NCBI GenBank assembly: GCA_024509875.1
Contig: JAMPIV010004918.1
Span: 62,001 to 126,000 of the forward strand
From: Oreohelix idahoensis
Lineage: Eukaryota; Mollusca; Gastropoda; Stylommatophora; Oreohelicidae
Direction of reading: 5' to 3'
DNA length: 64,000 nt
Shown here: positions 1-12,008 of the stretch, piece after piece
Position numbering within the stretch: position 1 is the first letter of the stretch
How the letters are laid out: each line of letters opens with the position of its first letter
Position numbers and translations under genes: made by a program
The notes under the pieces: model-generated
Seen by the model: only the letters and a program-made list of their open reading frames with translations
Told to the model about the DNA's origin: nothing
The model's database searches: none

Positions 1-1260
1 GGTACGGTCTGGAGAAAGCTGAATAGAGGAAAAAGTAGTAAGAGCATGGTTTGTGTCCTTTAAGAAGGAAGGAAGCTGCTCTACAATAGGCTGGAAGATG
101 CCGTCGAGGAAGTCTGATATACGTTCGGTAGGGCAGGCACACGCAGAGACAATGGGTCTCCCAGGGTTGGAGGGTTTATGAATTTTGGGAAGCATATAAA
201 ACACAGGCTTACCCAGACCACTATTGTCAATACGGAGATGAGAAGCGCTAGAAGGTAAGGACTTGTTGGCGATAAGACTTTTGATGGTGTCATGGACTAG
301 ACGATTGTTGAGGACTGTCGCATCATTGTCACGGCGCTGGTAGAAGGAGCTGTTGGTGAGCTGCTTATTACCTTCTTGGAGGTACAGGTCCTTGCGCCAT
401 ACCACAATGGCACCTCCTTTGTCAGCCGGTTTGATAACAATGTCATCTCTGCGGCGGAGCTTAGTAAGGGCATGAGACTCATCAGAAGAAAGGTTTGAAT
501 AACGCAGGCGTTGAGGTTGGAGCTGCTGAATGTCGTGGAGGGTATTCTGAATATATAAATCCAGAGCGTGGGAAGCCCCAGGAGAGGGTGTAAAATGTTT
601 ATTCTTGGGAGGAGCAAAGCGTGCAAAGGCATCATCTGATTCAGCCTGCGATCTCTGAGGACCATCACTGTTGCGGAAATGGAGCTGAAGTCGCAGACGG
701 CGATGAAACCGATGGACATCTTGGAGGAGATTGTACTGATCAGAGGATGGTTGGAGAGGGACAAAGTGCAAGCCCTTGCTGAGGACTGAAAGCTCTCCCT
801 CAGAGAGGGCAAGATCAGAGGGAATACAAACAACCTGGGAACGAGATGGAGTAGAGGAGGCAGGGACAGTCTCAGGGGTAGGACAGAGGCGGGAAAGTTT
901 GTCCTTTTTCTGGGCGGATAAAAAATCATACAATTGCCGGTTGAGGGTATGGATAATAATGCGGATAATGGGGAAGGCAGGAAAGTAGCTGGAGGTGAGA
1001 CTACGTAAGCGGAGTAGAAGCTGAGACTGCTGAGCACTGATATCTGCCAGGAGGCGGGAATGGATAGCTGCGACAGCTCGCATACGCTGGAACCCACATG
1101 TGGTCTCGATGCGCTGTAAGAGGCGATGTTCACGAGGGTGAATATGGCCAGCAGAGGGGTTGAAGTGAGAAGTGAAGCCATGAGGGAGAATTTTTAAGAT
1201 TTTAAAGAAGTAACAGGTCATCGAGCCTGATTTGATTCTTCCTGAGAAAATTCTAGTCAT
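1..1260 (-). CDS. Penelope-like element reverse transcriptase, N-terminal part (runs off the left edge)
   Basis: On the minus strand one frame is open from about 1260 down to base 1 (420 codons) and continues outside the window. It reads motifs typical of Penelope-like retroelements: DDIVIKPADKGG followed by AIVVWRKDLY (about 465-385), SFYQRRDNDATVLN (about 345-307), then FYMLPKIHKPSNPGRPIVS (about 198-142) and LPSFLKDTNHA (about 75-43). In this family these lie in the N-terminal region and first fingers motifs of the RT. The YxDD palm motif and any GIY-YIG endonuclease would lie left of base 1. The ATG at 1260 is only the first Met after an upstream stop and may not be the real start, since the sequence could be 5' truncated there. 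No frameshift or stop is seen, so this copy is younger than most LINEs here. The family call is from motifs only. Confidence 0.8.
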   Translation of the reverse strand, partial: MTRIFSGRIKSGSMTCYFFKILKILPHGFTSHFNPSAGHIHPREHRLLQRIETTCGFQRMRAVAAIHSRLLADISAQQSQLLLRLRSLTSSYFPAFPIIRIIIHTLNRQLYDFLSAQKKDKLSRLCPTPETVPASSTPSRSQVVCIPSDLALSEGELSVLSKGLHFVPLQPSSDQYNLLQDVHRFHRRLRLQLHFRNSDGPQRSQAESDDAFARFAPPKNKHFTPSPGASHALDLYIQNTLHDIQQLQPQRLRYSNLSSDESHALTKLRRRDDIVIKPADKGGAIVVWRKDLYLQEGNKQLTNSSFYQRRDNDATVLNNRLVHDTIKSLIANKSLPSSASHLRIDNSGLGKPVFYMLPKIHKPSNPGRPIVSACACPTERISDFLDGIFQPIVEQLPSFLKDTNHALTTFSSIQLSPDRT

Positions 1261-2520
<1,260 letters not shown>

Positions 2521-2522
2521 AG

Positions 2523-2720
2523 TGGTTCCCAAGGTGGGCAGGACCGCCCCCGCCCCGGGGCGATGAAGGAAAGGGGTGCGGCAGGTGGGTGTTCTGTACT
2601 AAGGGTGTAGTTGAGGATTTAACTGGTCAAATTCAACAATATTACTTAATATAACGTTTATATGCACGTAAAAGTGGTTTGATCATACAGGGCCCTGGCG
2701 TGAGTGCTTAAAACGTGGCC
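2523..2720 (+). mobile_element. Possible end fragment of a hAT-type DNA transposon
   Basis: CAGTGGTTCCCAAGGTGGGC followed by a C/G-rich block (gcccccgccccggggcg) resembles the terminal sequence of hAT elements, whose inverted repeats often read CAGNGGTTCCCAA. No matching opposite end or 8-bp target duplication was found nearby, so this would be a truncated end. Tentative. Confidence 0.3.
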
Positions 2721-2779
2721 TGAACAAACCCTAACCCATCGCTTCTTCCTATGTTCGCTCGTCCCAGTTTCTCATGCAC

Positions 2780-3240
2780 CATACACCATATATCATGCAT
2801 CGGGGGGAGGGTTTTGCTGAGAACGGGGTCTGTGAGCCTAGGAGACGGTGACCCTAAAAAAGATTGGAATACGCTGCGCTGCATGTATACACTGCTTAGA
2901 CAGCGCAGACTACGCTGTCTTGGCCATGTCCGCCGCGTGGAAGTTGGTCGCATGCTCAAAGATATTGTCTACGGACAACTGGCAGATGGCAGAAGAACAG
3001 CCTGGCGACCGCAGCTGAGGCTCAAAGATGTGTGCAAGAGAGACATAAGGGCACTGGACATAACTCCAGCAGCCTGGGAGGATGAAGTTGCCGAACGCAC
3101 CAACTGACGTTGCTCCCAAAGGCGCCACCTCAGATTGGGCGAAAAGAAGCTCTCACAACAGCCAAAGGAGAAAAGAATACGCGGAAAGGAACAGCAGGTA
3201 AAAACAGCTAAGGGCTGTGACCTCAAGGGGCGCATTCTCA
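2780..3240 (+). pseudogene. C-terminal fragment of a LINE ORF2 (RTE/BovB-like tail)
   Basis: The plus frame ending at the stop at 3105-3107 reads TLLRQRRLRCLGHVRRVEVG followed by a GRRTAWRPQLRLKDVCKRDI stretch and WEDEVAERTN. The arrangement LRxRRLRxLGHVxRM, then a G-R-P/R-Q-L-R-K-D-x-x-K-R-D segment, is characteristic of the extreme C terminus of ORF2 in RTE-related and similar LINEs. The upstream RT and endonuclease are absent, so this is a dead 5'-truncated copy. Coding-like sequence continues past the stop (QRRHLRLGEKKL), showing a premature stop. A MITE sits directly downstream at 3255. Confidence 0.7.
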
Positions 3241-3254
3241 TAGTCAGTTATAAC

Positions 3255-3645
3255 CAGGGCCGGATTGAGGCTAACTGATGCCCTAAGCACAGCCCAACAA
3301 TGGTGCTCCCCTCGACCTTCCATTGCTCAAATGACAAGACATTAAGAGCTGAAGGTCAAATAAGAGATTGAAAAATTCAGTTCACAACTATATTAAATAA
3401 AAACTTTTTATTTTATTGTTAATTTTATTTAACACCAAATAGAGTGAGCAATATAAGCAAATTATTTACTTATAACTAGGGAAACACGGCAGATAAGGGC
3501 AATTACAAAAAATTCGACTAAAGTCGAATGTGGCAGTGACAGAGTTAAGGGTATGGTAGCTAGGGGAAAAAACTGTGGTCCCCCCCCCCTTTCCCTTAGT
3601 GCCATAAGCACGTGCTTATTTTGCTTAATGGTTAATCCAGCCCTG
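3255..3645. mobile_element. hAT-type MITE (391 bp, non-autonomous)
   Basis: Starts CAGGGCCGGATTGAGG and ends TTAATCCAGCCCTG, imperfect terminal inverted repeats. It is flanked by a perfect 8-bp direct repeat GTTATAAC (3247-3254 and 3646-3653), the target-site size of hAT transposases. There is no coding capacity. Its termini closely resemble those of the hAT at 36029-39218 (CAGGGCCGGATTAAG), so that family is a candidate source of transposase. It contains a subterminal inverted pair built on AAGCACGTGCTT. Confidence 0.85.
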
Positions 3646-3877
3646 GTTATAACTGAAGCGGGCTCCTACTAGTAGGTGATACAGTTAACATTAATCGCAT
3701 GATCAAACGCATACGCACACTTGACATGCGCAACTTGACATGAGCAACTTGACATGCGCAGCTCAGTAAGTGGGTCCATTTACAACACTTTTATCAAAAT
3801 ATCGAGATACGTACGGTACGAAGTAGTTTTGTAGTGCCATTGTGCTAATATTTCATAAAGTCTGATACTTCTAAACC

Positions 3878-4150
3878 CAGCACCCGAGTGGCTGAGCGCT
3901 AACAGCACTTGCCTGTTGCAGCAAAGTTATTGGGCTCCTAGATGGAAATCTGGTTTCGTCACGCTCCTGTCTAACCAGCTGTAAATGGATACCTGACTCT
4001 GATCTTTAGGGAAGGAAAAGGTAGCGAAGAAGGGAACAGGTCACTCCACCTCATAAAGCTGGACCTGGTATAGCGAAATCTGTAAGACATGACTCCCTTA
4101 CTGCCGTATCTACTATGGGACTACGTTTGTTATGTCTGAACCCACTTTTG
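3878..4150 (+). repeat. tRNA-derived SINE
   Basis: The head, CACCCGAGTGGCTGAGCGCT then TGGTTTCGTCAC, resembles tRNA A and B boxes (diverged). It is followed by the central block CTAACCAGCTGTAAATGG..TACCTGACTCTG and a tail with CACCTCATAAAGCTGG and ACTATGGGACTACGT. The central and tail blocks recur at 10600 (minus), 27690, 32105, 39935 and 40498, which shows a dispersed family. Confidence 0.7.
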
Positions 4151-4360
4151 GTGAAGCTGAGTACATCTAAACTCACATTTAATAAAGTTACGTATAAACT
4201 CAAATTTAATACCTCTTACCTCCAATCTAATCCTATTTGCTACCTCTAAACTCACATTGTGCCAAGTTTCGTACCTTTAAACTAACATTGCATAAAGTTT
4301 CGTACCTTTAAACTAACTTTGAATACATTTTCGTACCTTGAAACTCATACTGGGCATTCT
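4151..4360 (+). repeat. Degenerate tandem repeat of about 30 bp next to the SINE
   Basis: Repeated phrases of the type CGTACCTTTAAACTAACATT..ATAAAGTTT occur several times with drift between 4160 and 4350, forming a decayed tandem tail after the SINE. Confidence 0.6.
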
Positions 4361-4419
4361 GATGAACCTGATCAAATCTCTGGAATGTCTCTAAATGTTC
4401 TTACTTTTCACTAGCCTGG

Positions 4420-4420
<1 letters not shown>

Positions 4421-4495
<75 letters not shown>

Positions 4496-4497
4496 TC

Positions 4498-4531
<34 letters not shown>
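4421..4531. repeat. (CTTT)n microsatellite
   Basis: Array of the tetranucleotide CTTT of about 110 bp with one interruption (cctt) near 4498. Confidence 0.95.
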
Positions 4532-4533
<2 letters not shown>

Positions 4534-5584
4534 TGTCTACCAATTAGCAATTTCCGTTATTATTACTTTTCAGAGTAAACAGTTTATTTTGAGCATTAGT
4601 TTCAGCACGTCGAATGGTGCAATGGGAACGTAATTAGCTGTTGGGCCCTTGGTATTTAAAGTGTGCCAGAAGTGGTGCCAGGTATTCCTCTCATGCCAGT
4701 TCTCTCTTTGAACATCATAGTAACCCCTGAAGAACAACATCAGCAAGTTCAAGGCGTGTCCAGGAAAGATCGTCCTGGTACCCCTCGTTATGGAGCTTTG
4801 ACGTGGGCGGGAATCTGTTACTGATAAGATGAAAGGTCAGGCAATAAGTTTAATTCGTGGTCGTGTCGCATCTGATTTCTTTAGTACACCAACCATGTCA
4901 CCAATTAAATCAAGGAAAAGCCTATTATTTCGACCGTATTGCTTACTTGTGTGTGACAGGTAACATTCCTGAAAATGACAGCCTCCCAGCAGTTTTCTAA
5001 TGATTGGTCAAACGAATTGCCAACAAAGTAAAGTGGCTACCATAAACTTTCAGTGCGAAGTACCAGGCCCTCACGATCCTGAGTGCAACTCGGAATACAA
5101 AGTTGTTAAAGTCAGATACACTTAACGGACAAAATGGCAAGCTCTTGTTACTTGTAAGGGGAAGCGGCTTAGAAAAAGTAAAGTTATCATCACCTTGCTC
5201 TAGATATGCAAGTGGTATCTAATTGGTTTCGATATTAACATTCTCAGATGAGTCCTGGCATAGTTTCTGAGACAAAAGCACAGGAACTACAGACGCCAGA
5301 GGTTCGTGACGGAATGTTTGCTGGAGTGCTACAAGCATTAATTGGTGCCAGGTATATGCTGACTACTTACTTGTGCAAATCTGTTAGTCTGGAGTTTACT
5401 GTTAGTGCAAGGTGTCTATAAAACAGGAGCTGGGGAGAAAATGAAGGGACGTACGAAATTAATCAGACTAAACATCTCTCTTTATATTTTTTCCTTTCTC
5501 GCCCTCTTTCCTTAATCTTTTAATGTCAGGTGAACGGAACGAGTAACTCAAAATAACCCAAGCCAATATATCCATACATAGTTA
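4532..5584. other. No gene seen
   Basis: About 1 kb with stops in all frames and no motif or repeat that I recognise. Confidence 0.5.
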
Positions 5585-5618
5585 TACACACACACACACA
5601 CACACGCACGCGCGCACG

Positions 5619-5672
<54 letters not shown>
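5585..5672. repeat. Compound (CA)n-(CG/CA)n-(TA)n microsatellite
   Basis: A run of CA with a central CGCACG interruption switches to TA and then TATG units. Alternating purine-pyrimidine throughout. Confidence 0.9.
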
Positions 5673-5681
<9 letters not shown>

Positions 5682-5739
5682 TGTATATGGATTGTATATG
5701 GATGCCAGAATGTAATTTAGATTCGTTTATACTTTCTGT

Positions 5740-6310
5740 ATAGGGAAAGATGGGACAGTATCCTCAACTAGACGATATATCATAGCCTCGAAACCCAGCC
5801 CCTGCAGACCTGAATGGAACAGGCCAGATTGCGATGATCTGGCAATGGCTGCAGAATGAGACAAGACCGGCTACTACGACAAACATGGGAAACTAAGAGC
5901 CAAGGATCGAGGCCTCCATGACGACCCAAAGTTTGCTGGGAGGACAACATCAGTCAATCTCTGAAGGAAGGAGAATTGGACTGGAACCATTCTCTTAAAG
6001 GAACCCAATTCCCATTCTCTTTGTTGAAATTTCCTCTTCTTCTTTCATACATGTCTTCTTCACCCCCTTTATGTTCTTTCTTCAGTCTATTGTTTGTTGA
6101 AGATTCTGTGTCATATTTTACAGGATGAGGTAGCCAGCCCCAAGCCCACCCTTCCTTGGTTGCTTTTTGCGACATGCATTGTAGGGAAGTTGTTGAAGAT
6201 TTAGTGGCATACATTTTCTACTGGATAGGGTAACAGGTCCCATACCCAACTTCCTTACTCCCCTTTTACGAATTTGTATAGTATGTTACAGTGTTATTAT
6301 TCTTTGCTCA
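5740..6310 (-). repeat. Dispersed repeat of unknown class (two tandem sub-copies)
   Basis: On the minus strand the block GTCGCAAAAAGCAACCAAGG..GGGCTTGGGGCTGG (about 6175-6125) recurs in altered form at about 6290-6210 and again on the plus strand at about 40830-40930. Each is followed by CTTCAACAAAC. Such a leader-like block preceding a LINE is known in several invertebrates, but I cannot assign the class. No intact reading frame. Confidence 0.5.
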
Positions 6311-6777
6311 CCAGGTAATGCTGCCGTATACCATTATATTTTCTTTTCATTCTCTCAATAAATTTTAAAATATTTTTTTTTACTCGAATGATCATGACCT
6401 AGATTACAAGCCAATTAGAAACCCGTGATTCTAATCGAAGACGTTTTGAAGACGTGACATCCTTAACTCCACATTGCCACTGTGATGTCAATATGACCCC
6501 TGGAGCAACTTGTAACTTGAGCGTTATTTAAACAATTTTTTTAGCCACAGACAAGTCACGTGTTTGATTTTGCACTTCTTAGTATTATGTTCTATTTGCA
6601 TAAATCATTGCATGGAGCTTAAGGCTGAATTAGTTCACTAAAATTGTCTTTTATAGCCAAATGTGCACAACAAACCCCAAAGGAATATTGACAGAAATGA
6701 AGAATTAAAACAGCTCTCTGTAATAATAAGGGTATACAACAGCAAATCCTTTGCGTGTTGTGACACAATGCTTCAAC

Positions 6778-6897
<120 letters not shown>

Positions 6898-6945
6898 TTT
6901 ATTTCAATCAAAGGGAGATATAGGAACAATCAGCATTCCGGCTTT

Positions 6946-7030
6946 TAAACATTTCCTGAGGGAGACCGAGGACCTACGGTTTGCCTGGAGTGTAGTGATG
7001 TCGATTCTGATTAACAATAACAACAACAAT
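6946..7030 (+). pseudogene. Extreme C-terminal scrap of a LINE RNase H-type ORF
   Basis: The sequence CTGAGGGAGACCGAGGAC..GTAGTGATGTCGATTCTGATTAAC matches, with a small indel that breaks the frame, the minus-strand end of the LINE fragment at 27937-28290, whose C terminus reads ETEHLWVCPECNDVDSD then stop. It is followed by an AACAAC tail. Confidence 0.65.
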
Positions 7031-7158
7031 GGAGTGAAAGTTTTCCTTGCCTCTTGTATCCGTATTTTGATATCATTATCTTTTCCTCCAACTTATCCAT
7101 ATTACTGCTAAGATACATGTGCGATTCTACATCTTCTAAGAATGTATCTCGCACGACA

Positions 7159-7242
7159 ATCTGGCTATCGTTAAGTTTTATAACAGGGTTCTACTTTAAT
7201 ATCTGGCTATCGTTAAGTTTTATAAAAGGGTTCTACTTTAAT
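7159..7242 (+). repeat. 42-bp tandem duplication
   Basis: Two adjacent 42-bp units starting ATCTGGCTATCGTTAAG (7159-7200 and 7201-7242) differ at one base. A local duplication with no coding meaning. Confidence 0.9.
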
Positions 7243-7499
7243 GGGCAGTGTCGATAAAACCAGAGATCATGTAAACCAAGACAAGGAAGAACACAATTAA
7301 ACGAATAAGTTCTTTTTTTTTTTTTTTTTTTTTTTAGCAGATGACCAAAGTCTAATTTTTGAACATCAAAAGAAATTGCAAAACCATTCAAATGCACTTT
7401 AATGAACCTGTTTAGATATTTTAACAAATTGAATGTGTTTTTACGAAAAAAGAGAACCAAATTATTCACTGGAGTTATAATTTAGGTACTGTATTAAAT

Positions 7500-8830
7500 A
7501 TTTCTTTGGTCACAGGTTGCGAGGAGTCAATCTTCGATCGTTACATTTTTCTGTGCCATCCTTTTAACATTTTCCTGTGCCCTTCCTTTTATTTTTCTCT
7601 CACCCGCACCCTGACGCTGTTTTCGCTTTCATAGTTCAAGGTTTTCTTATCATCTGTTGTCACTCCCTGACTTTACCTGATCGCTCGACCTATTCCTGAA
7701 ACCACATTGACTTCTGTTTGTGCAGAGCGAAATTGCCACATTGACTTTTCGCTTATAGATAGCTCCAGACGGAGTAAGAATCTGCACTGAACGACATTTC
7801 CATTGTTACATACAGACTTTTTTGTCTGGGAAGATACACAAACCTTGTTGTTCACAGGTTCCAATATGAATGTACAGACGGTATTGGGAGATAGGTTGTC
7901 AGTTCGCACACGACATATCGGAAGATGTCAATCTAGTTAAAGATTAAGACACGGACAGTAAGATAACAAATCTTATTTTGGAGAACGGAAAGAAACGTAA
8001 TCGTTTCCGCCCAGACTTGTAATAACCGATTACAAGGAAATAACATATAGGAGGAGATTATAATGTTACATCTGTGTGTCATGCAGAATGTTCTGCAGAT
8101 GAGGGTAGTGGGAGGAAAAAGATCTATACCGATATCAAACCCTAATTCGTTGTTGGATTGGCACGGAAGTGCTAACATAAGCTACTTCTGATTTGAGAGG
8201 TTTTCCAATAGAACCACATTGGCGGGTGAGCGAAAATGTCGCTTATAATCTACACAATTTTGGGACTGCTTGACTGCATTTCCATCTCGTCAAGAAGACA
8301 TTACAGACACCAGGCTAACGAATAGAAACAGGATTCCAACATAAGGACAGCACCAAATATTAGAGGATCTTCTGATATACGACAGAAAGACAACTCGACT
8401 ACAGTACTGGAAAAGACGAGTCCTAGGAACCTACATACAAAATAACAGTGGGATTATAATTAAAGTAATACCCCGACCACCTGTAAGACAGCCTCTTAAA
8501 ACCAGTGGCCAGACACTATTCAGACGTTTTCCCTGTGCATGGAGTCTCTAAATTCACTCCCGGTAATCGGGGTAAGTTGTAATATGTTCATTTTATGTTT
8601 CTGCATTTAACGTGTGTAAATTGCTTGTGTATGTAGATACACAACGCCGCTGGCAACCTCAGCATATAAAATGGTGGGATTCATGAGCCACCACTACAAG
8701 AGATAGTGACTGCTTCGTGCGGGTTTCCTCACAAGGAACCCAAAATCAGAGGTAGCTTCAGGCTCCATATGGTACAGGGAGTGGATGTTGATGACACCTT
8801 GGTGTACATGTTTTTTTTTTATATTAACAT
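7500..8830 (+). repeat. Dispersed repeat X, copy A
   Basis: Several blocks match a second copy at about 12500-13370 plus 22442-22640. They are TTCGCTTTCATAGTTCAAGG at about 7622, CACATTGACTTTTCGCT then CTCCAGACGGAGTA at about 7736, GGGAAGATACAC at about 7838, GAGATTATAATGTTA at about 8052, and CGGGGTAAGTTGTAATATG at about 8567. The last part (CTGGCAACCTCAGCATAT..GGTTTCCTCACAAGG, about 8650-8740) is also found at 45650 and 27550. No intact frame is visible, so the class is unknown. It may be a dead or non-autonomous element. Confidence 0.6.
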
Positions 8831-9052
8831 GTTAATAAGTTTATGTATATATTGAAACATGTTTAAATAACGCAATTGTCGTTTTCCTCTGTCCGAACGC
8901 ACTTTCATCCGACTCACTGGGTTTAACATTATTGCTCAAGCAGGGTACAGTTTTTGAGGAAGATGAAGTGGTGAAATAGAAGCGGGGGGCGCCAGAATTT
9001 CATGTCAGGAGACCCTATACTTAGAAGAGGCATCTGTTTTAGTTTGTAATAA
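8831..9052. repeat. Repeat-derived segment
   Basis: The phrase CATCCGACTCACTGGGTTTAA near 8907 recurs as CATCCGACCCACTGGGGTTTAA near 27893, suggesting the 3' part of a shared dispersed repeat. Confidence 0.4.
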
Positions 9053-9385
9053 ATGTTTGTGGTACAAGTCTATGGCTCAAGTTGCCAGCAGTCTACGCTA
9101 GACGCCTGCATCAGACGGGTCTTGAAGACTCTCACCTTGACCATTGGAGTGGTTACCCCTAGCTTTGTCGTTAGGGACGCACTACCGTCAATGAATCTGA
9201 CGGTTGACGGACCAGTCAACAACATCATTGGGAATCAATATTATTGGGAACCAAAAGTGACGGAACCCAACACCAATAACAAATTATCATCAACGCCTGG
9301 CCGGTTAATTATAGCTGTCAGGCCCAGCAAAATAACTTTTTTAACGATAGCTACTTTAAAGTCACTACCAGTGATGAAAACATAA
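9053..9385 (+). other. 110-codon open frame of unknown nature, palindrome-rich segment
   Basis: An open frame from an ATG at 9053 with no motif I recognise. The DNA here is rich in short inverted copies of the CTACCGTCA / TGACGGTT type (9182-9212) and ends with CACTACCAGTGATG, so it looks more like a small non-autonomous element than a gene. I do not claim a protein. Confidence 0.2.
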
Positions 9386-9390
9386 TTGTT

Positions 9391-10140
9391 TCATAAGAAC
9401 ACTATTTTGTTAACTAAAATAGATCCTTAAATGTGTTATCTATAAACAAAAATTGATAGTTGATTTAATCATTATTGGGTGAATTGCATCCCGTATGATT
9501 CAGTTATTTTAAATACATAACTTTATAGAGCTTTTAAAATAATATTTTAGTGAATCATTTCAGTTGGAGGTTCAGAAAATACGAACAAATTTCTTTTTAA
9601 AAAGTTCATGACAGCTTAGATAATCTCAGTTGTTATGCTTGGTATCTTAAAATTCCTGTGAGGCTCCCTGAAGTAGAAGCATTATTCTTCTATTTATATC
9701 TCTGCCAAGAGTAATCTTGAGCGAAGGGTGATACCTTTGAATACCCTCATTAGTATACTCACTATACTCATTGGCCATTGTTTGATCACTACTGCTAGTA
9801 GGGGAGACAAACACGCTACACACGTATAAGAGGTTACGAAATATCTGACAACACAACAAATTAAGCCTAAATATTTTTGGCGGCGCTTATCTGCGCCATT
9901 GAAGCACACACCAACTCGGCTACTATGTAAGCATATCTAGCCGCCTTCTGCTTTATTTAACCATCCTTGCCCCTCCTGTTTGTTCACCTAGAATTTTATT
10001 TATTTTTGTGTTCTCATTTTTGTACCATGTGTGTTTCAATGTGTTTTTATTTGTTTCATTTGCTGTTCCCCTACCTTATATGTGGTAGAATGAAAAAAAA
10101 AATGATTACAAAAACATACAAATAGTAATACGTCTTACAA
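9391..10140. other. No gene seen
   Basis: AT-rich, no motif recognised. Confidence 0.5.
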
Positions 10141-10360
10141 AGAGAAAGGACAAGAAAAAGCTACGTTGCGGCCACAAGGCCTTCGTCAGGGACAGACAAA
10201 AAAAGAGACAGGAGGGAAAGAAAGTGAGAATTAAGTGGAGAACATGAAACTATAGGAATAAGAGAAAAATACTCCCTTAAGTGTTGGCACATGTTGGAGC
10301 AAAGATGGCTGCCACAAAATCTCCAGTAATCTTCCTTATGTGTGGCAAGGTTCAAGGGGT
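10141..10360 (-). repeat. Possible 3' end of a retroelement (Penelope-like style tail)
   Basis: On the minus strand a short frame ends VPDEGLVAAT then stop (about 10190-10161). The coding phrase for PDEGL(V/A)A just before a stop, followed by a 3' region, is a recurring ending in many invertebrate retroelement copies. Only this scrap is present. Weak. Confidence 0.3.
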
Positions 10361-10599
10361 TTTAAAATGTATTTATTAATGCTTGTTGCAGGCTTTCTGT
10401 GAGGGTACCCGCTGTAATGGTAGATCCCATGATCCGTAAGCAGCACAAAAGTAAATGGTGATGCTTACAAATAAAGTTTAAACATATTGAATATAACATT
10501 TTATTTTTAATTAGGAAAACATATTAACCCACATGAAAATACGACCACAAGTTAAAATAAGAACCATTATTAAGCAGTACAATTAAAATATAGTCCCAT

Positions 10600-10805
10600 A
10601 GTATATACAGCCGTGTTAGAGACTTCACTATACTAGGTGCAACCTCCAGAGGTGAAGTGACCAGTTCCCTTCCTTGCTGCCTTTGCCTTCCCTAACTCAA
10701 GAGCACAATCAGGTACCCATTTACAACTGGGTAGAGTGGGCGTGACACCACCGTGTTTCGAACACGGCAACTTTTCCGCATGAGGCCCGCAGTCTCGGCA
10801 GTACC
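10600..10805 (-). repeat. tRNA-derived SINE (minus strand)
   Basis: Read on the minus strand: a B-box-like GTGTTCGAAACACGG, then CCCAGTTGTAAATGGGTACC and a tail with GGTCACTTCACCTC and AGTGAAGTCTCTAACA. It matches the SINEs at 3878, 27690 and 32105. Confidence 0.7.
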
Positions 10806-11672
10806 GGTACTATTAAATGGGACACAAGTAAACAAGAACGAACAAATCTATCACCACATGATGTATTTAAACTACCAACAATACAATGAACGTAAGGTAA
10901 ACAGTCAAGAATGAAACATGTAACGTCTTCTGATGTAAATAGGTCACACCAATTAAAATCACATGTAAATAACAATATCCCAAATATATAGATGAACCAA
11001 TCCCGCCGGCTTTTGGGGAAATGCTGGAAAGGCGCCAATCACATCATACAAATTAATTTCAATCCGATATAACAAAAAAATCCAGTATGCTTTTCAATGT
11101 TTTCATAGTGCATTTTCTGAGCAAAGAAAAACCGGAAGCGGAGCGTATTGCACCGTAATCGCTAAATTGAACATCCATTAAAGAACACGCACACACCAAG
11201 TTTATGGAAATATTTCTGGATTTTTTCTCTACATATTACACATTTTTCTCCGTGCAAAAAATCATCACCGGTAGTTATGAATATGTTTATCTATCTTAGA
11301 TTTATGAATTACATTACATAATGAATAGATTTGATAAAAATGTGCAGTCAAACGGACATGATAAATACAATTTAATAGCTGTAGGTAAAAGATTATCACA
11401 ATCAATGGTGATTACAACCTAATCATAATCTAAAGAAGTTGAAATGAATATGACGGGAACATACATCCCATTTCACACTAATAATTCGTGATACGCCGGC
11501 CGATTTAGTCCGCCTAAGTCGATGCGCGCTTAAATAATAACTCGGAGACTTTATACACGATTTATTTGGAGTTTTGTTGTGTGTGTGAGTTTTCTTGTTG
11601 TTGTTGTTGTTTTAATACGTTTGACTACAAAGATCCAATGAATGTGAACAGGAACGGAAACCAACAAAACGA
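10806..11672. other. No gene seen
   Basis: Stops in all frames over most of the segment. No element recognised. Confidence 0.5.
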
Positions 11673-11806
11673 CTGCAGTAGAGATTGTACCGTCATGACG
11701 ACGTGCAGTAGAGATTGTACCGTCATGACGACGTGCAGCAGAGATTGTACCGTCATGACGACGTGCAGTAGAGATTGTACCGTCATGACGACGTGCAGCA
11801 GAAAGA
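11673..11806 (+). repeat. 30-bp tandem repeat (4 full units)
   Basis: Unit TGCAGTAGAGATTGTACCGT then CATGACGACG repeats at 11673, 11703, 11733 and 11763, with only T/C changes at unit position 6, and a partial fifth unit follows. Each unit contains the near-palindrome GTCATGAC. Because 30 is a multiple of three, a plus frame gives repeated CSRDCTVMTT, which I regard as fortuitous. Confidence 0.9.
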
Positions 11807-12008
11807 GCACAGGATAATTCTTCTCCATCGTCGTCTGCTTTCAGATAACCATATCTATCTGTCTTATAAAGTTGGCAGCCCGTCTCAGGCTTTGCTTGTC
11901 ACGATACAGTCAAGAGGGTTGGAGAAGGTCATGCTCCCACCTTGCTCCTCCCGTGAAGCCCACAGTTTTGGAGTACGTGGTTCTACTGTTTGTGTGTCGT
12001 GTCATGGG

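Noticed and set aside
297..1181. A 294-codon minus-strand open frame, and the plus-strand frame at 776-988
   Set aside because: They overlap the Penelope-like RT frame in other phases. Only the edge-running phase carries recognisable RT motifs.
3878..3965. A functional tRNA gene
   Set aside because: The A and B box resemblance is diverged, the cloverleaf is not complete, and the SINE body follows directly.
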